The notes under the pieces are model-generated. The model saw nothing but the letters and a program-made list of their open reading frames with translations, searched no databases and had not been told where the DNA came from. Source: Siphonodentalium dalli (taxonomy: Eukaryota > Mollusca > Scaphopoda > Gadilida > Siphonodentaliidae). Taken from it: a stretch of DNA of 64,000 nucleotides. The DNA lies in assembly GCA_032622095.1 (NCBI GenBank), contig CP136061.1, forward strand, positions 262,292,077-262,356,076, written 5' to 3'. The translations under genes were made by a program, and so were the position numbers. How positions within the stretch are numbered: the first letter of the stretch is position 1; the number at the start of each line of letters is the position of its first letter. Shown here piece after piece: positions 42,580-54,455 of this stretch.

Positions 42580-43010
42580 AAAGACATATATGCACTTGTT
42601 CGGGTGCGTAAAACTGATAAGTTAGTATTCAGCCACTATGCCAAATGGAGGGATGTAGCATTCTACTAACATCGCCAAAATATCGACCCTACCTCCATAG
42701 AAAACATTGTACTAACTATATATGCTTATTTGTAAATATTTACCTCTCGATTTGGGACGCAACTCCTGGTGATAAACTAACACAATGATTTTGCCACCAA
42801 GAGTGACTGCTTTTAATTAATATATAAGAATGACGGTGTGTGTGATCAATTTAGAAATAATATTTGTAAAAATAACTACTTTGAGAGAGCCTGGTCTCCA
42901 TTTCTAATAACTACTTTGAGAGAGCCTGGTCTCCATTTATAATAACTACTTTGAGAGAGCCTGGTCTCCATTTCTATTTGATCATCCTACCCGAGTGTTT
43001 CAAATCAATT
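42580..43010 (-). repeat. I2: family I, inverted
   Basis: Complement of I1: CACTTGTTCGGGTGCG, GGATGTAGCATTCTACTAAC, AGAATGACGGTGTGTGTG, GTAAAAATAACTACTTTGAG and TCCTACCCGAGTGTTTCA. Contains a threefold 36-37 bp expansion. Confidence 0.78.
42872..42976. repeat. Threefold tandem inside I2
   Basis: AATAACTACTTTGAGAGAGC plus CTGGTCTCCATTTxT, three near-identical copies; the other I copies have one. Confidence 0.92.
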
Positions 43011-43272
43011 TAAGATAGGACTGGAAATACATCATCATTTCTGCAATATGGGAAGTGCGGAATCACATTTCTAACTTTGTCCATCAACCACTGGACCACA
43101 CCATATTTCCAACTCTGGGGCGTCTCATTTCTACACTACCTCCCCCTTTGGATGGTATAATCAGCCCACTGGTAATCTAAGTTTAGCAAATACTAACCCA
43201 ACACAACAACATATCTGTAGTATTAGTACATCATTACATTTTATGATACTGAGAAACAAATAAACTCAGGCA
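43011..43272. other. Unassigned spacer
   Basis: Nothing recognised. Confidence 0.4.
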
Positions 43273-44094
43273 TACCTTACTCGTATTTAATTCGCGCAGT
43301 ATGTATCCCCACCACATACATATATAGGTATCCCCGCCACATACATATATAGGTATCCCCACCACATACATATATAGGTATCCCCACCACACACATATAT
43401 AGGTATTATGCGCAAATTTTAAACTGAGCGAAAAATAGTACGATTCATAAGTTTATGCCAAAATATAGGGAAATAAGAGCATATTTTAGATAGATAATAA
43501 ACAACTATATTTACATATATGAGCAACCAATACATCGCAACGCCATTAATCATAAGTAAAATGTAAAGCAATGAATTGTGGATAGATCTTAGACATTGAA
43601 ATGCTTCCAGACTGAAGGTGCATGAAAGCATGTCCCCGTAATAACAACCCTGTGTTGACCCCGCGCGTGGTCAAACAGTATGTGTTAGTTATACATTTAA
43701 AATACACACAACCGTGCAATTAAGAGTTGATTTGTTTTCTAAAGCCAGAAACCTATATAGATACGTGGTTTTGATTTCTCTCGAGTTAAATTCCATGATG
43801 TCCATAAATATTTATTAAATATCAGAATGCTTATTTGGACCATACATAATAAGCACCCGTCTTCACAACAAAATTATTACGTAGTTGATATCTTCTATTC
43901 TACAAACATTTTCTTCAAGACGATATTTGATATACACATGTATCTTCAGGGATAATTAAGAACTGAAACAAGATTTTTACGAAAAATATTTTTGTCAGTT
44001 TTGAATTCGCGCAGACGAGTGCGCGAATTCAAAGAGCGCGAATTCAAAACTGAGCGAAAAATAATACTGCGCGAATTTAAATATGAGTAAGGTA
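43273..44094. mobile_element. H1: TA-flanked element with long inverted ends
   Basis: TA-CCTTACTCGTATTTAA-TTCGCGCAGTA at the left, TACTGCGCGAATTTAAATAT-GAGTAAGG-TA at the right. AACTGAGCGAAAAATA occurs on both sides, and the right end holds a nested GAATTCGCGCAGACGAGTGC/GCGCGAATTC palindrome. No coding capacity. Confidence 0.85.
43304..43403. repeat. 25-bp tandem repeat, 4 copies, in H1
   Basis: TATCCCCACCACATACATAT-ATAGG, period exactly 25 bp, inside the left end of H1. Confidence 0.95.
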
Positions 44095-44161
44095 GCTACA
44101 TTACTCGAAAGAAATTGATATAACAATGGATGGATATGTAAGTACTGCATGTTATTCTCTC

Positions 44162-44420
44162 TAGTTGAAGTTGGTGATGTTCACCCATTGGGCACCTCGA
44201 TTATGCATTTTATCTTCTGCAAATTAGGGGACATAGAAACTGAACAGAAGGGGAAAAGTAACCAACACAATTTTAATTTGAGACTAGAGATACTTCCCAG
44301 AAGATGAGGCCTAAGCAGAATGAGGTCCACAGAGGGTGAATTTGGTGATGCTAGCTCGCTATGCAGGATAGCGTCACTAAATTCACCCTCTGGGGACCTC
44401 ATTCTGAAAATGACACACTA
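44162..44420 (-). mobile_element. E8: family E, left terminus missing
   Basis: AGTTGAAGTTGGTGATGTTC, E body, full palindrome (GCAGAATGAGGTCCACAGAG and complement), then CATTCTGAAAATGACACAC. Confidence 0.82.
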
Positions 44421-45165
44421 AACTCAGGTTTATATTGGGATCGCAACCCCTGCATCAGGGAAGTCCTAGGGCTGAGCACCCCTGGAGACTATATTTAAAA
44501 TTAATGTGTGTTCCAATAAGAGTACAAAATGAGACATGGAGACACAGTGACGGCCCCTTGTCACCCATCACACCGATATGAACTCTCGTAAAGCTAGCAC
44601 GTTATTAATTTTCTGTCATCAGCTAGGTGGTAATTTTGTCATAATTGCGTGCCCATCTGACACCTGCTTGTCGCCCCTGACAGTGTGATATTACTAATAT
44701 TGGAAGACATTACGACATTAATTGTCTCACAATCATTAACAAACTTCACTCACAATTCATGTCTCCTGTCGTCGGAACAGAGTGACAGTCGGGTCCTATC
44801 AAAGCCTGAGTATAAGGTGCCTGTCTGAGCGATGGTAAAACGGGAAATAACTAGTTCCCCTTGCCCTTATTATAGTACCATTAACGTGAAGCGGGCGCGT
44901 ATATAGAATCGGCGTATATGGGCAGCGCAAAATGGGGGCGGAGCGCGTTACAAGCCCCTGTGTATACACTAAAATGAAGTCATTTGAGCCAAATATAGCC
45001 CTTAAAACTGAAGATGACTGCCAACATGGTGGCCGAAATTAATATAAATGGTGATTAATTGCATTACTAACATCGTCACTATAGCGATTACTCATGAATT
45101 ATCACTTTGTTTCTTTATATAGCTGCTGTCTAAGATATTAAAGGGTTATCTCATTTATCAAGCTT
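44421..45165. other. Unassigned; includes a CpG-rich patch
   Basis: At 44890-44960 CpG density rises and a GC box GGGGGCGGAGC lies near 44935-44945. A CCAACATGGTGGCC block at 45021-45034 resembles K. No transcript signal beyond this. Confidence 0.35.
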
Positions 45166-45169
45166 ACAA

Positions 45170-45635
45170 GCCTTGAAATAAGGTGCCTGTCATTTGCAGA
45201 ATGAGGTCCCCAGAGGGTGAATTTAGTGATGCTATCCAGCACAGCGGGCTAGCATCACAAAATCACCCTCTGGGAACCTCATTCTGCTTAGGCCTCATCT
45301 TTTCTGGAAAGTTTCTTTATTATCAAATTTCTATAGAAACTTCTTCACACAGATTCTATTTCTTTTTTAATTTAGTTTCTCTGTATCCCAAATTGGCACA
45401 TGAGATTGCATAATCGAGGTTCCCAATGGGTGTACATCACAATATTCTCCATTTGAAAACTTTAATCTGAGTCTATGTGTCCCATAGCAGATGAGGCTAT
45501 GCAGAATGAGGTCCCAAGAGGGTGAATTTAGTGATTATATCCTATTTTCTGCAAATTAGGGAATATTGAAACTGAACAGAAGGGAAAATGTAACTAAAAA
45601 CAATGTTAATTTGAGATCATAGATACTTCCAATGT
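45170..45635 (+). mobile_element. E9: family E element and adjoining second fragment
   Basis: CAAGCCTTGAAATAAGG, palindrome, TAGGCCTCATCTTTTCTGG and a diverged body; a second fragment in direct order (CAGAATGAGGTCCCAAGAGG, CTGAACAGAAGGGAAAATG) follows at 45505-45635. Confidence 0.75.
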
Positions 45636-46959
45636 GGTTTTTGAAGATGCATACTCAATATGAATGGAATCGGTTGACAATTGTTCAAGTTTTCGCACTA
45701 ACGGTCATAAAAATAGACAAACTATCGCATGTGACAATTAACTCATATACCAAATTTTTTTAGAATCCATCTATAAACAGCTACATGTATGTTATATAGG
45801 TTTGTTGCCAGGATAAAAACTCGACTAAAAATTCCATAGAATACGGAGTAATTTCGGAGGATTTTCCTTGATTATTTGCGTGATTGATTCCCTATTATAC
45901 ATAGAACATAATTCACAACATTCATCCAACAAAACAAACGCAATTAACAAGATACAGGTTGTATTCAAATAATTGGATTTTCTCATGTTATAAATATAAC
46001 ACATTTAGTAGAAATGCTGGAACCGAAAAGGAAAATTTTTCACTTTTTTTATGTTTGTAAACTATATTAAAAGAATTAATCTTCTTAGAGTAATGACTAA
46101 TCACCTACATTTCAAGTGTAAATATGTTTCGCCATTATTCATTGGAGCGCTCAATAGTTCTTGGACAATCTTGCATAATCGTTTATCCTATAAAAGCCAT
46201 GCAAATACAGTTTTTAGAACATTTATATTTTTATTAATAATTTAAAGTAAACTCATTACCAACTTTTCCAATATACATAAAAAATGCTGATGTACAGATA
46301 TTGTACCAAAAAAAATGTATAATTTCTGTATAGCAACAACAAAAAACATGAAATAATAGATAACTTTTTTTTCATGATATACCATCCATATTCCATAGTA
46401 ATGGACATTTTCTTCGCAAAGTTACCAAAGTCGGGCGCACTTTTGAATATATCAGGCAGCCTCCTGTTACATGTAGTACCTGACGTGTATCAGACGGTCC
46501 CTAAAATATTAAATTGCCATAAAGGCTCAAATACCAATCAATGATTACAATATTCATGAAATCACCAGAATATTATGATTGATGAATGAAAAATTCCATA
46601 GAATATGGAGTAATTTCTGAGGATTTTCCTCGATTATTTGCGTGATTGAATCGCCATTATACATAAAACATCCATCACAACTGTCATCTACAAATCTGCA
46701 TCTTCGTTAATTCATGAGAGCGGATATGAAAATATATGAGCGAGTAGAAATGTTGTGATGTTAGTGGAATATTAAGTGATTTTTGAGAGTTATGAAGGAT
46801 TAGTGTTTTGATAAGTCTCTATGATCAATAAAATACACTTAATCCTGCAATTAACCATCCAGTTAATCAGATACAGAAAGCATAAATGAATGAACTGTCA
46901 AATTCCTTATTAAATTTCCCTTAATTGTACATGTATGGCATGTAACCCTGTTTTCCCAT
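45636..46959. other. Unassigned; contains a 100-bp direct duplication
   Basis: AAAATTCCATAGAATAxGGA to TTATACATAxAACAT occurs at 45829-45928 and 46589-46687, offset 760 bp, with about 85-90% identity by eye. No gene recognised. Confidence 0.55.
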
Positions 46960-47450
46960 TACCTCAAATATAGTAGAATACTCTAGAATATTTTTTAATA
47001 TTCTTGCTTTATTCAAGTTTACTGAACCAAAATAAACTGGAAAAACATGAATTTTGAGAAAACAATGTAATATCAGAGAAATTTAAGAAATCTTTCTCTA
47101 GAATAAACATGAAAGTCACAAGAATGTTGTGTCTTTGCAATAAATTAGAAAAGAATAATCTTGAATAATCTGGAAAGCAAAGTATGAGACTGGAATAAGC
47201 ATGATATAAACAGGAATTTAATTACTTTGCAGATTTTTCATCAAATTAAAACAGACTATTAACATTGAATAAATCTCGATCCACAATTGCAATATTTTTG
47301 TTTATTCCAGTATTCAAATATTCTACAATGTTCATGTTTATTGCATTCAAAGTTTATTCCAGTTTATACGTTGTGCCATATACCATTCTAGAATATTCTT
47401 GAATATCTTCATGGAATATTCCATAATATATGTAATATTCTTGAATAATT
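46960..47450 (-). repeat. M2: family M, inverted
   Basis: Complement of M1: TTCTTGCTTTATTCAAGTTT, GTCACAAGAATGTTG, TTTGCAATAAA, TGTTCATGTTTATT and GTGCCATATACCATTCTAGA. Where M1 carries A1, M2 is uninterrupted. Confidence 0.65.
47386..47403. promoter_or_regulatory. Four-unit heat shock element match in M2
   Basis: TTCtaGAAtaTTCttGAA, four perfect units at 5-bp spacing. A further GGAATATTCC lies at 47413-47422. Confidence 0.4.
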
Positions 47451-47811
47451 GACATTGACCACTGGTTTAGAAGGCATTTAACCATAGAAATTAACAAACT
47501 ATTGAACAAGTTAATAAGTGTTTGATTCTCTGAAACATTTCAACACAAAACAATTTAAGATATCATATGATAGAATCAATCTTACTACGAGATTTACCTG
47601 GATAAGTTTTCGGCTACGAGATTTACCTTGATAAGTTTTGGACTATCATTGTATTAAGAGTAGGTTTGAGATATCATATGATAGAATCAATCTTATTGCT
47701 AAGAGATTTACCTGGATATGTTTTAAACGATCATTGTTTTACTTCTCAGTCTTGTGTCCTTAGAATAGGGAAATGATCGATGCAAGTAAAACAAACTCCA
47801 GAGCACTCAGA
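47451..47811. other. Unassigned with a short tandem duplication
   Basis: GATATCATATGATAGAATCA-ATCTTA plus GAGATTTACCTGGATA occurs at 47557 and 47669, offset about 112 bp. Confidence 0.6.
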
Positions 47812-50350
47812 TAACTTCTAGATAACCTGCTACAATATGGTCCAGCCCTTTCGTTATGGTTTAACTTCTAGATAACCTGCTACAATATGGTCCAGCCCTT
47901 TTGTTATGTTTAACTTCTAGATAACCTGCTACAATATGGTCCAGCCCTTTTGTTATGTTTAACTTCTAGATAACCTGCTACAATATGGTCCAGCCCTTTT
48001 GTTATGTTTAACTTCTAGATAACCTGCTACAATATGGTCGAGCCCTTTCCTTATGGTTTAACTTCTAGATAACCTGCTACAATATGGTCCAGCCCTTTTG
48101 TTATGGTTTAACTTCTAGATAACCTGCTACAATATGGTCCAGACCTTTTGTTATGTTTAACTTCTAGATAACCTGCTACAATATGGTCCAGCCCTTTTGT
48201 TATGTTTAACTTCTAGATAACCTGCTACAATATGGTTGAGCCCTTTCCTTATGGTTTAACTTCTCGATAACCTGCTACAATATGGTCGAGCCCTTTCGTT
48301 ATGGTTTAACTTCTAGATAACCTGCTACAATATGGTCGAGCCCTTTCCTTATGGTTTAACTTCTAGATAACCTGCTACAATATGGTCCAGCCCTTTCGTT
48401 ATGGTTTAACTTCTAGATAACCTGCTACAATATGGTCCAGCCTTTTTGTTATGGTTTAACTTCTAGATAACCTGCTACAATATGGTCCAGCCCTTTTGTT
48501 ATGTTTAACTTCTAGATAACCTGCTACAATATGGTCCAGCCCTTTTGTTATGTTTAACTTCTAGATAACCTGCTACAATATGGTCCAGCCCTTTTGTTAT
48601 GTTTAACTTCTAGATAACCTGCTACAATATGGTCCAGCCCTTTTGTTATGTTTAACTTCTAGATAACCTGCTACAATATGGTCGAGCCCTTTCCTTATGG
48701 TTTAACTTCTAGATAACCTGCTACAATATGGTCCAGCCCTTTTGTTATGGTTTAACTTCTAGATAACCTGCTACAATATGGTCCAGACCTTTTGTTATGT
48801 TTAACTTCTAGATAACCTGCTACAATATGGTCCAGCCCTTTTGTTATGTTTAACTTCTAGATAACCTGCTACAATATGGTTGAGCCCTTTCCTTATGGTT
48901 TAACTTCTCGATAACCTGCTACAATATGGTCGAGCCCTTTCGTTATGGTTTAACTTCTAGATAACCTGCTACAATATGGTCGAGCCCTTTCCTTATGGTT
49001 TAACTTCTAGATAACCTGCTACAATATGGTCCAGCCCTTTCGTTATGGTTTAACTTCTAGATAACCTGCTACAATATGGTCCAGCCTTTTTGTTATGGTT
49101 TAACTTCTAGATAACCTGCTACAATATGGTCCAGCCCTTTTGTTATGTTTAACTTCTAGATAACCTGCTACAATATGGTCGAGCCCTTTCCTTATGGTTT
49201 AACTTCTAGATAACCTGCTACAATATGGTCCAGCCCTTTTGTTATGGTTTAACTTCTAGATAACCTGCTACAATATGGTCCAGCCCTTTTGTTATGTTTA
49301 ACTTCTAGATAACCTGCTACAATATGGTTGAGCCCTTTCCTTATGGTTTAACTTCTAGATAACCTGCTACAATATGGTCCAGCCCTTTCGTTATGGTTTA
49401 ACTTCTAGATACCTGCTACAATATGGTCGAGCCCTTTCCTTATGGTTTAACTTCTAGATAACCTGCTACAATATGGTCCAGCCCTTTCGTTATGGTTTAA
49501 CTTCTAGATAACCTGCTACAATATGGTCCAGCCCTTTCGTTATGGTTTAACTTCTAGATAACCTGCTACAATATGGTCGAGCCCTTTCGTTATGGTTTAA
49601 CTTCTAGATAACCTGCTACAATATGGTCCAGCCCTTTCGTTATGGTTTAACTTCTAGATAACCTGCTACAATATGGTCCAGCCCTTTCGTTATGGTTTAA
49701 CTTCTAGATAACCTGCTACAATATGGTCCAGCCCTTTCGTTATGGTTTAACTTCTAGATAACCTGCTACAATATGGTCCAGCCCTTTCGTTATGGTTTAA
49801 CTTCTAGATAACCTGCTACAATATGGTCGAGCCCTTTTGTTATGGTTTAACTTCTAGATAACCTGCTACAATATGGTCCAGCCCTTTTGTTATGGTTTAA
49901 CTTCTAGATAACCTGCTACAATATGGTCCAGCCCTTTCGATATGGTTTAACTTCTCGATAACCTGCTACAATATGGTCCAGCCCTTTCGTTATGGTTTAA
50001 CTTCTAGATAACCTGCTACAATATGGTCCAGCCCTTTCGTTATGGTTTAACTTCTCGATAACCTGCTACAATATGGTCGAGCCCTTTCGTTATGGTTTAA
50101 CTTCTCGATAACCTGCTACAATATGGTCGAGCCCTTTCGTTATGGTTTAACTTCTAGATAACCTGCTACAATATGGTCGAGGCCTTTCGTTATGGTTTAA
50201 CTTCTAGATAACCTGCTACAATATGGTCCAGCCCTTTCGTTATGGTTTATCTTCTAGATAACCTGCTACAATATGGTCCAGCCCTTTCGTTATGGTTTAA
50301 CTTCTAGATAACCTGCTACAATATGGTCGAGCCCTTTCCTTATGGTTTAA
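47812..50350. repeat. 2.5-kb satellite, 49/50-bp unit
   Basis: About 50 copies of TTTAACTTCTAGATAACCTG-CTACAATATGGTCCAGCCCTTTxGTTATGG. Length is 50 or 49 bp depending on GG/G before TTTAAC. A 644-bp block is duplicated head to tail (marker CCAGACCTTTTG at 48139 and 48783). The second half is more uniform. Confidence 0.97.
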
Positions 50351-50694
50351 TTTCTTCAGGACCAAGTTTGGCGTATGAAAGGCCTGTAATGAATAACCTG
50401 TAAAAATATGTTGAACGATTCATAATGTTGATAAGACTGTTTCTATGATTAACACGTTGATTAAGATTCATTCCCACATGCAAACAACTCAATCACATAG
50501 AATTAAGAAAGCCATAAACCAGTTATGTTGATATATAGCCATAAACCAGTTATGTTGATATATAGCCATAAACCAGTTATGTTGATATATAGAGGGTATG
50601 AAATGAGTGTTTCAACAGAAAACATTCTGAATACAATATGGTAAAGATATTAAATGATTGAGAATGTTGATAAACTATTGATTAATTTCTATGA
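50351..50694. other. Spacer with a 27-bp triplet and a duplicated flank
   Basis: GCCATAAACCAGTTATGTTG-ATATATA is repeated three times at 50511-50591. TTCTATGATTAACACGTTGA (50441-50460) is the empty counterpart of the B9 insertion site. Confidence 0.8.
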
Positions 50695-51076
50695 TTAACC
50701 CTTTACCCAACAAACCGACCAAAACCGGCCAAAAATATCTTCGGTCTGTCTCAATAGAACCATACAAATATGGATATCATTGGAACCGGCTCCTTGACCA
50801 CATTGTGATAGTTACAGTTATACCCTGTGCCAATGCATTCTCTTATATATGCAAGTCGACCATAGGTCGCCTCGCATATATAAGAAAATGCATTGGCCTA
50901 AAGAAAAATCCTTTTTTAACACTTTTTACCATTTTTTCTTACATTCTTTAACAATTTTATAATTTTTAATGTGTTAAGCCGATGCATTCTCTTATATATG
51001 CGAGGCGACCTATGGTCGACTCGCATATATAAGAGAATGCATTGGCACAGGGCCGTTCTGTTGGGTAAAGGGTTAA
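50695..51076 (+). mobile_element. B9: complete family B MITE
   Basis: TTAA both ends, CCCTTTACCCAACAAACCG start, two hairpins, TTCTGTTGGGTAAAGGG end. The left arm lacks the AAATAAAGCTTCAACAGCC piece. Confidence 0.95.
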
Positions 51077-51629
51077 CACGCTGATTAAGATTCATTCATC
51101 CATCAATCATTGACATCATCCACACATGCAAACAACTCAATCAAGCAGAATTAAGAAAGTAATATGAACTGTCAAACTCTCCTATTAATTTCGCTCCAAT
51201 TCATTACTTCGCACACCTCTTGATGTCAACCTAAGTCAAGTTAACGTACAAGGGATTATGGGAAGACCTGCGCAAACAGAAGACGAGGGGCTTCTGGGTA
51301 ATTAGCTTACGCGGAATTATTGTGGCCTAAGTCCGAGCCCATATGGTCGTGAGGTGAGTGGCTATTATGTCAAGAACCATGACAATAGTAGACTGACATT
51401 GAGGACTCTCTCATTAATTTTTTATATTTAATGGTTCTATTAAGACAAGTGTGCTTGGCAGAACCAATATTAAGTTTCTAGCTCAAGATGAATTCATTTC
51501 TATCTTCCTTTACACACCTGATTAACTCCCATTTATATGAAGATGTTGGACCCCAAGTTCTGCAGATCAAGATGATTCATAGTTTAAGTTTCCTTCGATG
51601 TGAACCAGCTAGTGAAATCTGTATGGATA
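51077..51629. other. Unassigned; weak promoter/first-exon signals
   Basis: GGGATTATGGGAAGACCTGC at 51251-51270, then a CpG-containing stretch ending GTCGTGAG|GTGAGTGG, a strong donor-like site with GT at 51354-51355. No ATG-started frame of note before it, so at most a non-coding first exon. Confidence 0.2.
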
Positions 51630-52400
51630 ATTCGCTCTGACCACCTACACAAGCAACTTCATCCAATAAAATTATACCTGTTGTTATACATATATTTCAC
51701 TAAAATGTACATGTATTTTAAAAGATAAATTTTCAATAAAAAGCATTACATGTATTCTTACTATATATCTCAGCTGAGCAATGCAATATTCTAAAAATGG
51801 TATCGTATCTTAACGAATTCATGGGGAAAAAATTAGGAAAGAAAAAAATCATTTTGCTTGTTAACAGATCTCCGACTCTAAATTATAATTTCATTCAACT
51901 CATTCAATACATTAAGTTCACGGAAAAGACACGCCATCTTTAAGAACCGTGATCCGGTAATCATTGAGTGCACGTGCCTAAAGCAACACCCGCGAATAAT
52001 TCTCTCTGATCAACACACCACCTATAACACCATTCCTGTTTTTAGACATATTTCACTTTATAAGTAATTTATAAGATATATATTTTGTATGAAACAACAG
52101 ATGCAAAGCTCAGCTGAACAATGCAATTATGATTTTAAAAAGGGTATCCTGTCATGGTAAAATAATGGTTACAAAATCATGGAAAAACATTTAAAATTAT
52201 TTTTCAGTGACAGAACTGGTCTCTCTAAATTATAAATTCATTCCCCTCAATCAATACATTAAATTCGGGGAAAAGACACACAATCTTTAAGAACCCTGAT
52301 CCAGTAATCATTAAGTGCACATGCCTAAAGCAGCACCAGCATAAATTCTCTCTGATCAATACACCACCCATACAGGCAATTTCATCCTATTAAAGTTTAC
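51630..52400. repeat. Diverged tandem triplication, about 350-370 bp
   Basis: TCTCTCTGATCAACACACCACC-like starts at about 51631, 52000 and 52346. CTCAGCTGAxCAATGCAAT and CTTTAAGAACCxTGATCC recur at matching offsets. The third unit is partial. Confidence 0.75.
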
Positions 52401-52508
52401 CAATTACTCTAAAAGCTGGAACTCAACGCTAAAACATTTGTGCCTTAGGCGTAAAATTATTCAGAATGCTAAGCCCTAGCGTTAGTCAGGTTCTATCCTT
52501 TCTATATT

Positions 52509-52883
52509 TTAACCCTTTACCCAACAAAAGGGCCAAAACCGGCCAAATAAAGCTTCAACAGCCTAAAATATCTTCGGTCTGTCTCAATAGAACCATACAA
52601 ATATGGATATCATTGGAACCGGCTCATTGACCACATTGTGATGGTTATAGTTATGCCCTGTGCCAATGCATTCTCTTATATATGCAAGTCGACCATAGGT
52701 CGCCTCGCATATATAAGAGAATGCATTGGCCTAAAAAAAAAATTCTTACATTCTTTAACAATTTTATAATTTTTAATGTGTTAAGCCAATGCATTCTCTT
52801 ATATATGCGAGGCGACCTATGGTCGACTCGCATATATAAGAGAATGCATTGGCACAGGGCCCTTCTGTTGGGTAAAGGGTTAA
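52509..52883 (+). mobile_element. B10: family B MITE, short spacer
   Basis: TTAA both ends, CCCTTTACCCAACAAAAGGG start, two hairpins with only TAAAAAAAAAATTCTTACAT at the start of the spacer, TTCTGTTGGGTAAAGGG end. Confidence 0.95.
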
Positions 52884-53149
52884 AAGATTGGTTTGATTAT
52901 AAAGGCTTGGTTTTACTTTCTTCCACGACATCAATTTTCATGGAAGTTCAATTTGAAGTAATTTCTCCCCATATCAAATTGCTATGGTGTTCTTCCTGAG
53001 GGAGCGAGAATATATGTGAGTTCTCATATTAACGTTGTTAAGAGAAAAAATGTCTCGTTCCCATTTCAACAAATAGAAATATCACAGTCATGGTGGGGAA
53101 TCAATTGATTTTGAGGTTGGTGAATACCACGAATTCAAAACAGTCGAAG
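52884..53149. other. Unassigned spacer
   Basis: Nothing recognised. Confidence 0.4.
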
Positions 53150-53435
53150 CTAGAATTGGAGAATAATCTTGTTCAAAGTAGTTTTTTTTTACAAATATTA
53201 TATCTAAATTGACAACACACCGTCATTCTTATATATTAATTAAATGCTGTGAATGTCAATGGCGAAATCGTTTTCCTTAGTTTATCGTGGATATGTTTGT
53301 CCCGAATCGAGTAGTAAATATTTACATTTGAGCAAAGTACAGACGATGTTTTCCTCCATTTGGCAGAGCACCGGAATACTAACTTGTCAGTTTCACGCAC
53401 CCGAACAAGTACATAACATGTCTTTAATACTGAAA
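53150..53435 (+). repeat. I3: family I, 5' end missing
   Basis: GGAGAATAATCTTGTTCAAA, CAACACACCGTCATTCTTAT, AGTAGTAAATATTTAC and TTTCACGCACCCGAACAAGT. Lacks the CACTCCGG start. Confidence 0.72.
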
Positions 53436-53439
53436 ATGA

Positions 53440-53665
53440 AGATGGACATGTTTTTGGCCGATTCACCCAATAACAAATTGTTCCCATCTACATGTCAATG
53501 TCAACGTACATGGCAAATGATAATCAAACGAATGGTACAGCCTGTAGCCTGTGCTAATGGATAGAATTTTTAAATCAAAGTGGACGCAGGTGACCATGTA
53601 ATTTTGCCAAATGACTCGTTCAATTCTTTTTCCCATCTACATGTCAATGTAAACAACCATACATG
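53440..53665 (+). repeat. Family K unit
   Basis: CCCATCTACATGTCAATGTC, GTACAGCCTGTAGCC and AATGGATAGAATTTTTAAAT, then a CAAAGTGGACGCAGG form of the K block. Confidence 0.65.
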
Positions 53666-54455
53666 AGCTAAACAGTCAATAGCCATAACGTGACATAAAC
53701 ATCTCTTTTCCAGAATATTCTTCCATTGAATATGCCTTTTAAATCTTCCCTGTAGCTAAAACATTCAGTCTTCAGGGAAGCATATGATGACAATTAATTC
53801 TGACATAAAGTCTGTAAAATGAGCATTAATTCGAAAACGCCTTCCTGACATTATATTCGCAACCTGCCCAGTCTGCTCTCCACCGGAAATCACGCAATCT
53901 GATTTGTAAGTTTTCCCCGCAGCCTTAAGATGCATTTTTCATTATCAACGTCACACTGATTCCGATGTAATGTCGCAAATTTCACATTGATCCGACAGTT
54001 TTTTTCCTGATTTTAATGAACCAATTTGGCTATGGAAGTCATACCGGAGCAAATTGTTGGTGGTTTTAATTATTTCTTCACAAAATTTAATCAGATTCAA
54101 AGAATTTAATTGGGAAAATTTAACAGAATACCAAATAAGCACATTACGAGGTCGTCCCGCTCGAAGGTGTTAACGCTATTTGTTTTGTAATTGATGAAAT
54201 AATTGCCTCTTGTGTCTTGAATTTGAAATTTCATCTGCAATGAAGACTCACAAATGGTTCTCAGCATGGTGATTAGTAGATCATGCCATGAATCTGTATT
54301 CCAACTACACCCGAAGATATCATATCCCACCAGTTCATAACCAGGGAAATTTGTTATGTTCTGTCCGGGAACTTTATGTCATTACAAATATAATACAGGT
54401 GCTGTTTCATAGTCAAAATCCCATGTTTATCAAGAAATTGTCTCACAAAAGTTGC
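53666..54455. other. Unassigned; right part duplicated at 54880-55090
   Basis: GCCTCTTGTGTCTTGAATTT-like, CCACCAGTTCATAACCxGGGAA and TCAAGAAATTGTCTCACA at 54205-54450 recur downstream of B11. No gene recognised. Confidence 0.55.

Noticed and set aside
44934-44945. GC box as promoter
   Set aside because: One isolated GC box in a small CpG patch without a start codon, donor or TATA arrangement is too little to call a promoter.
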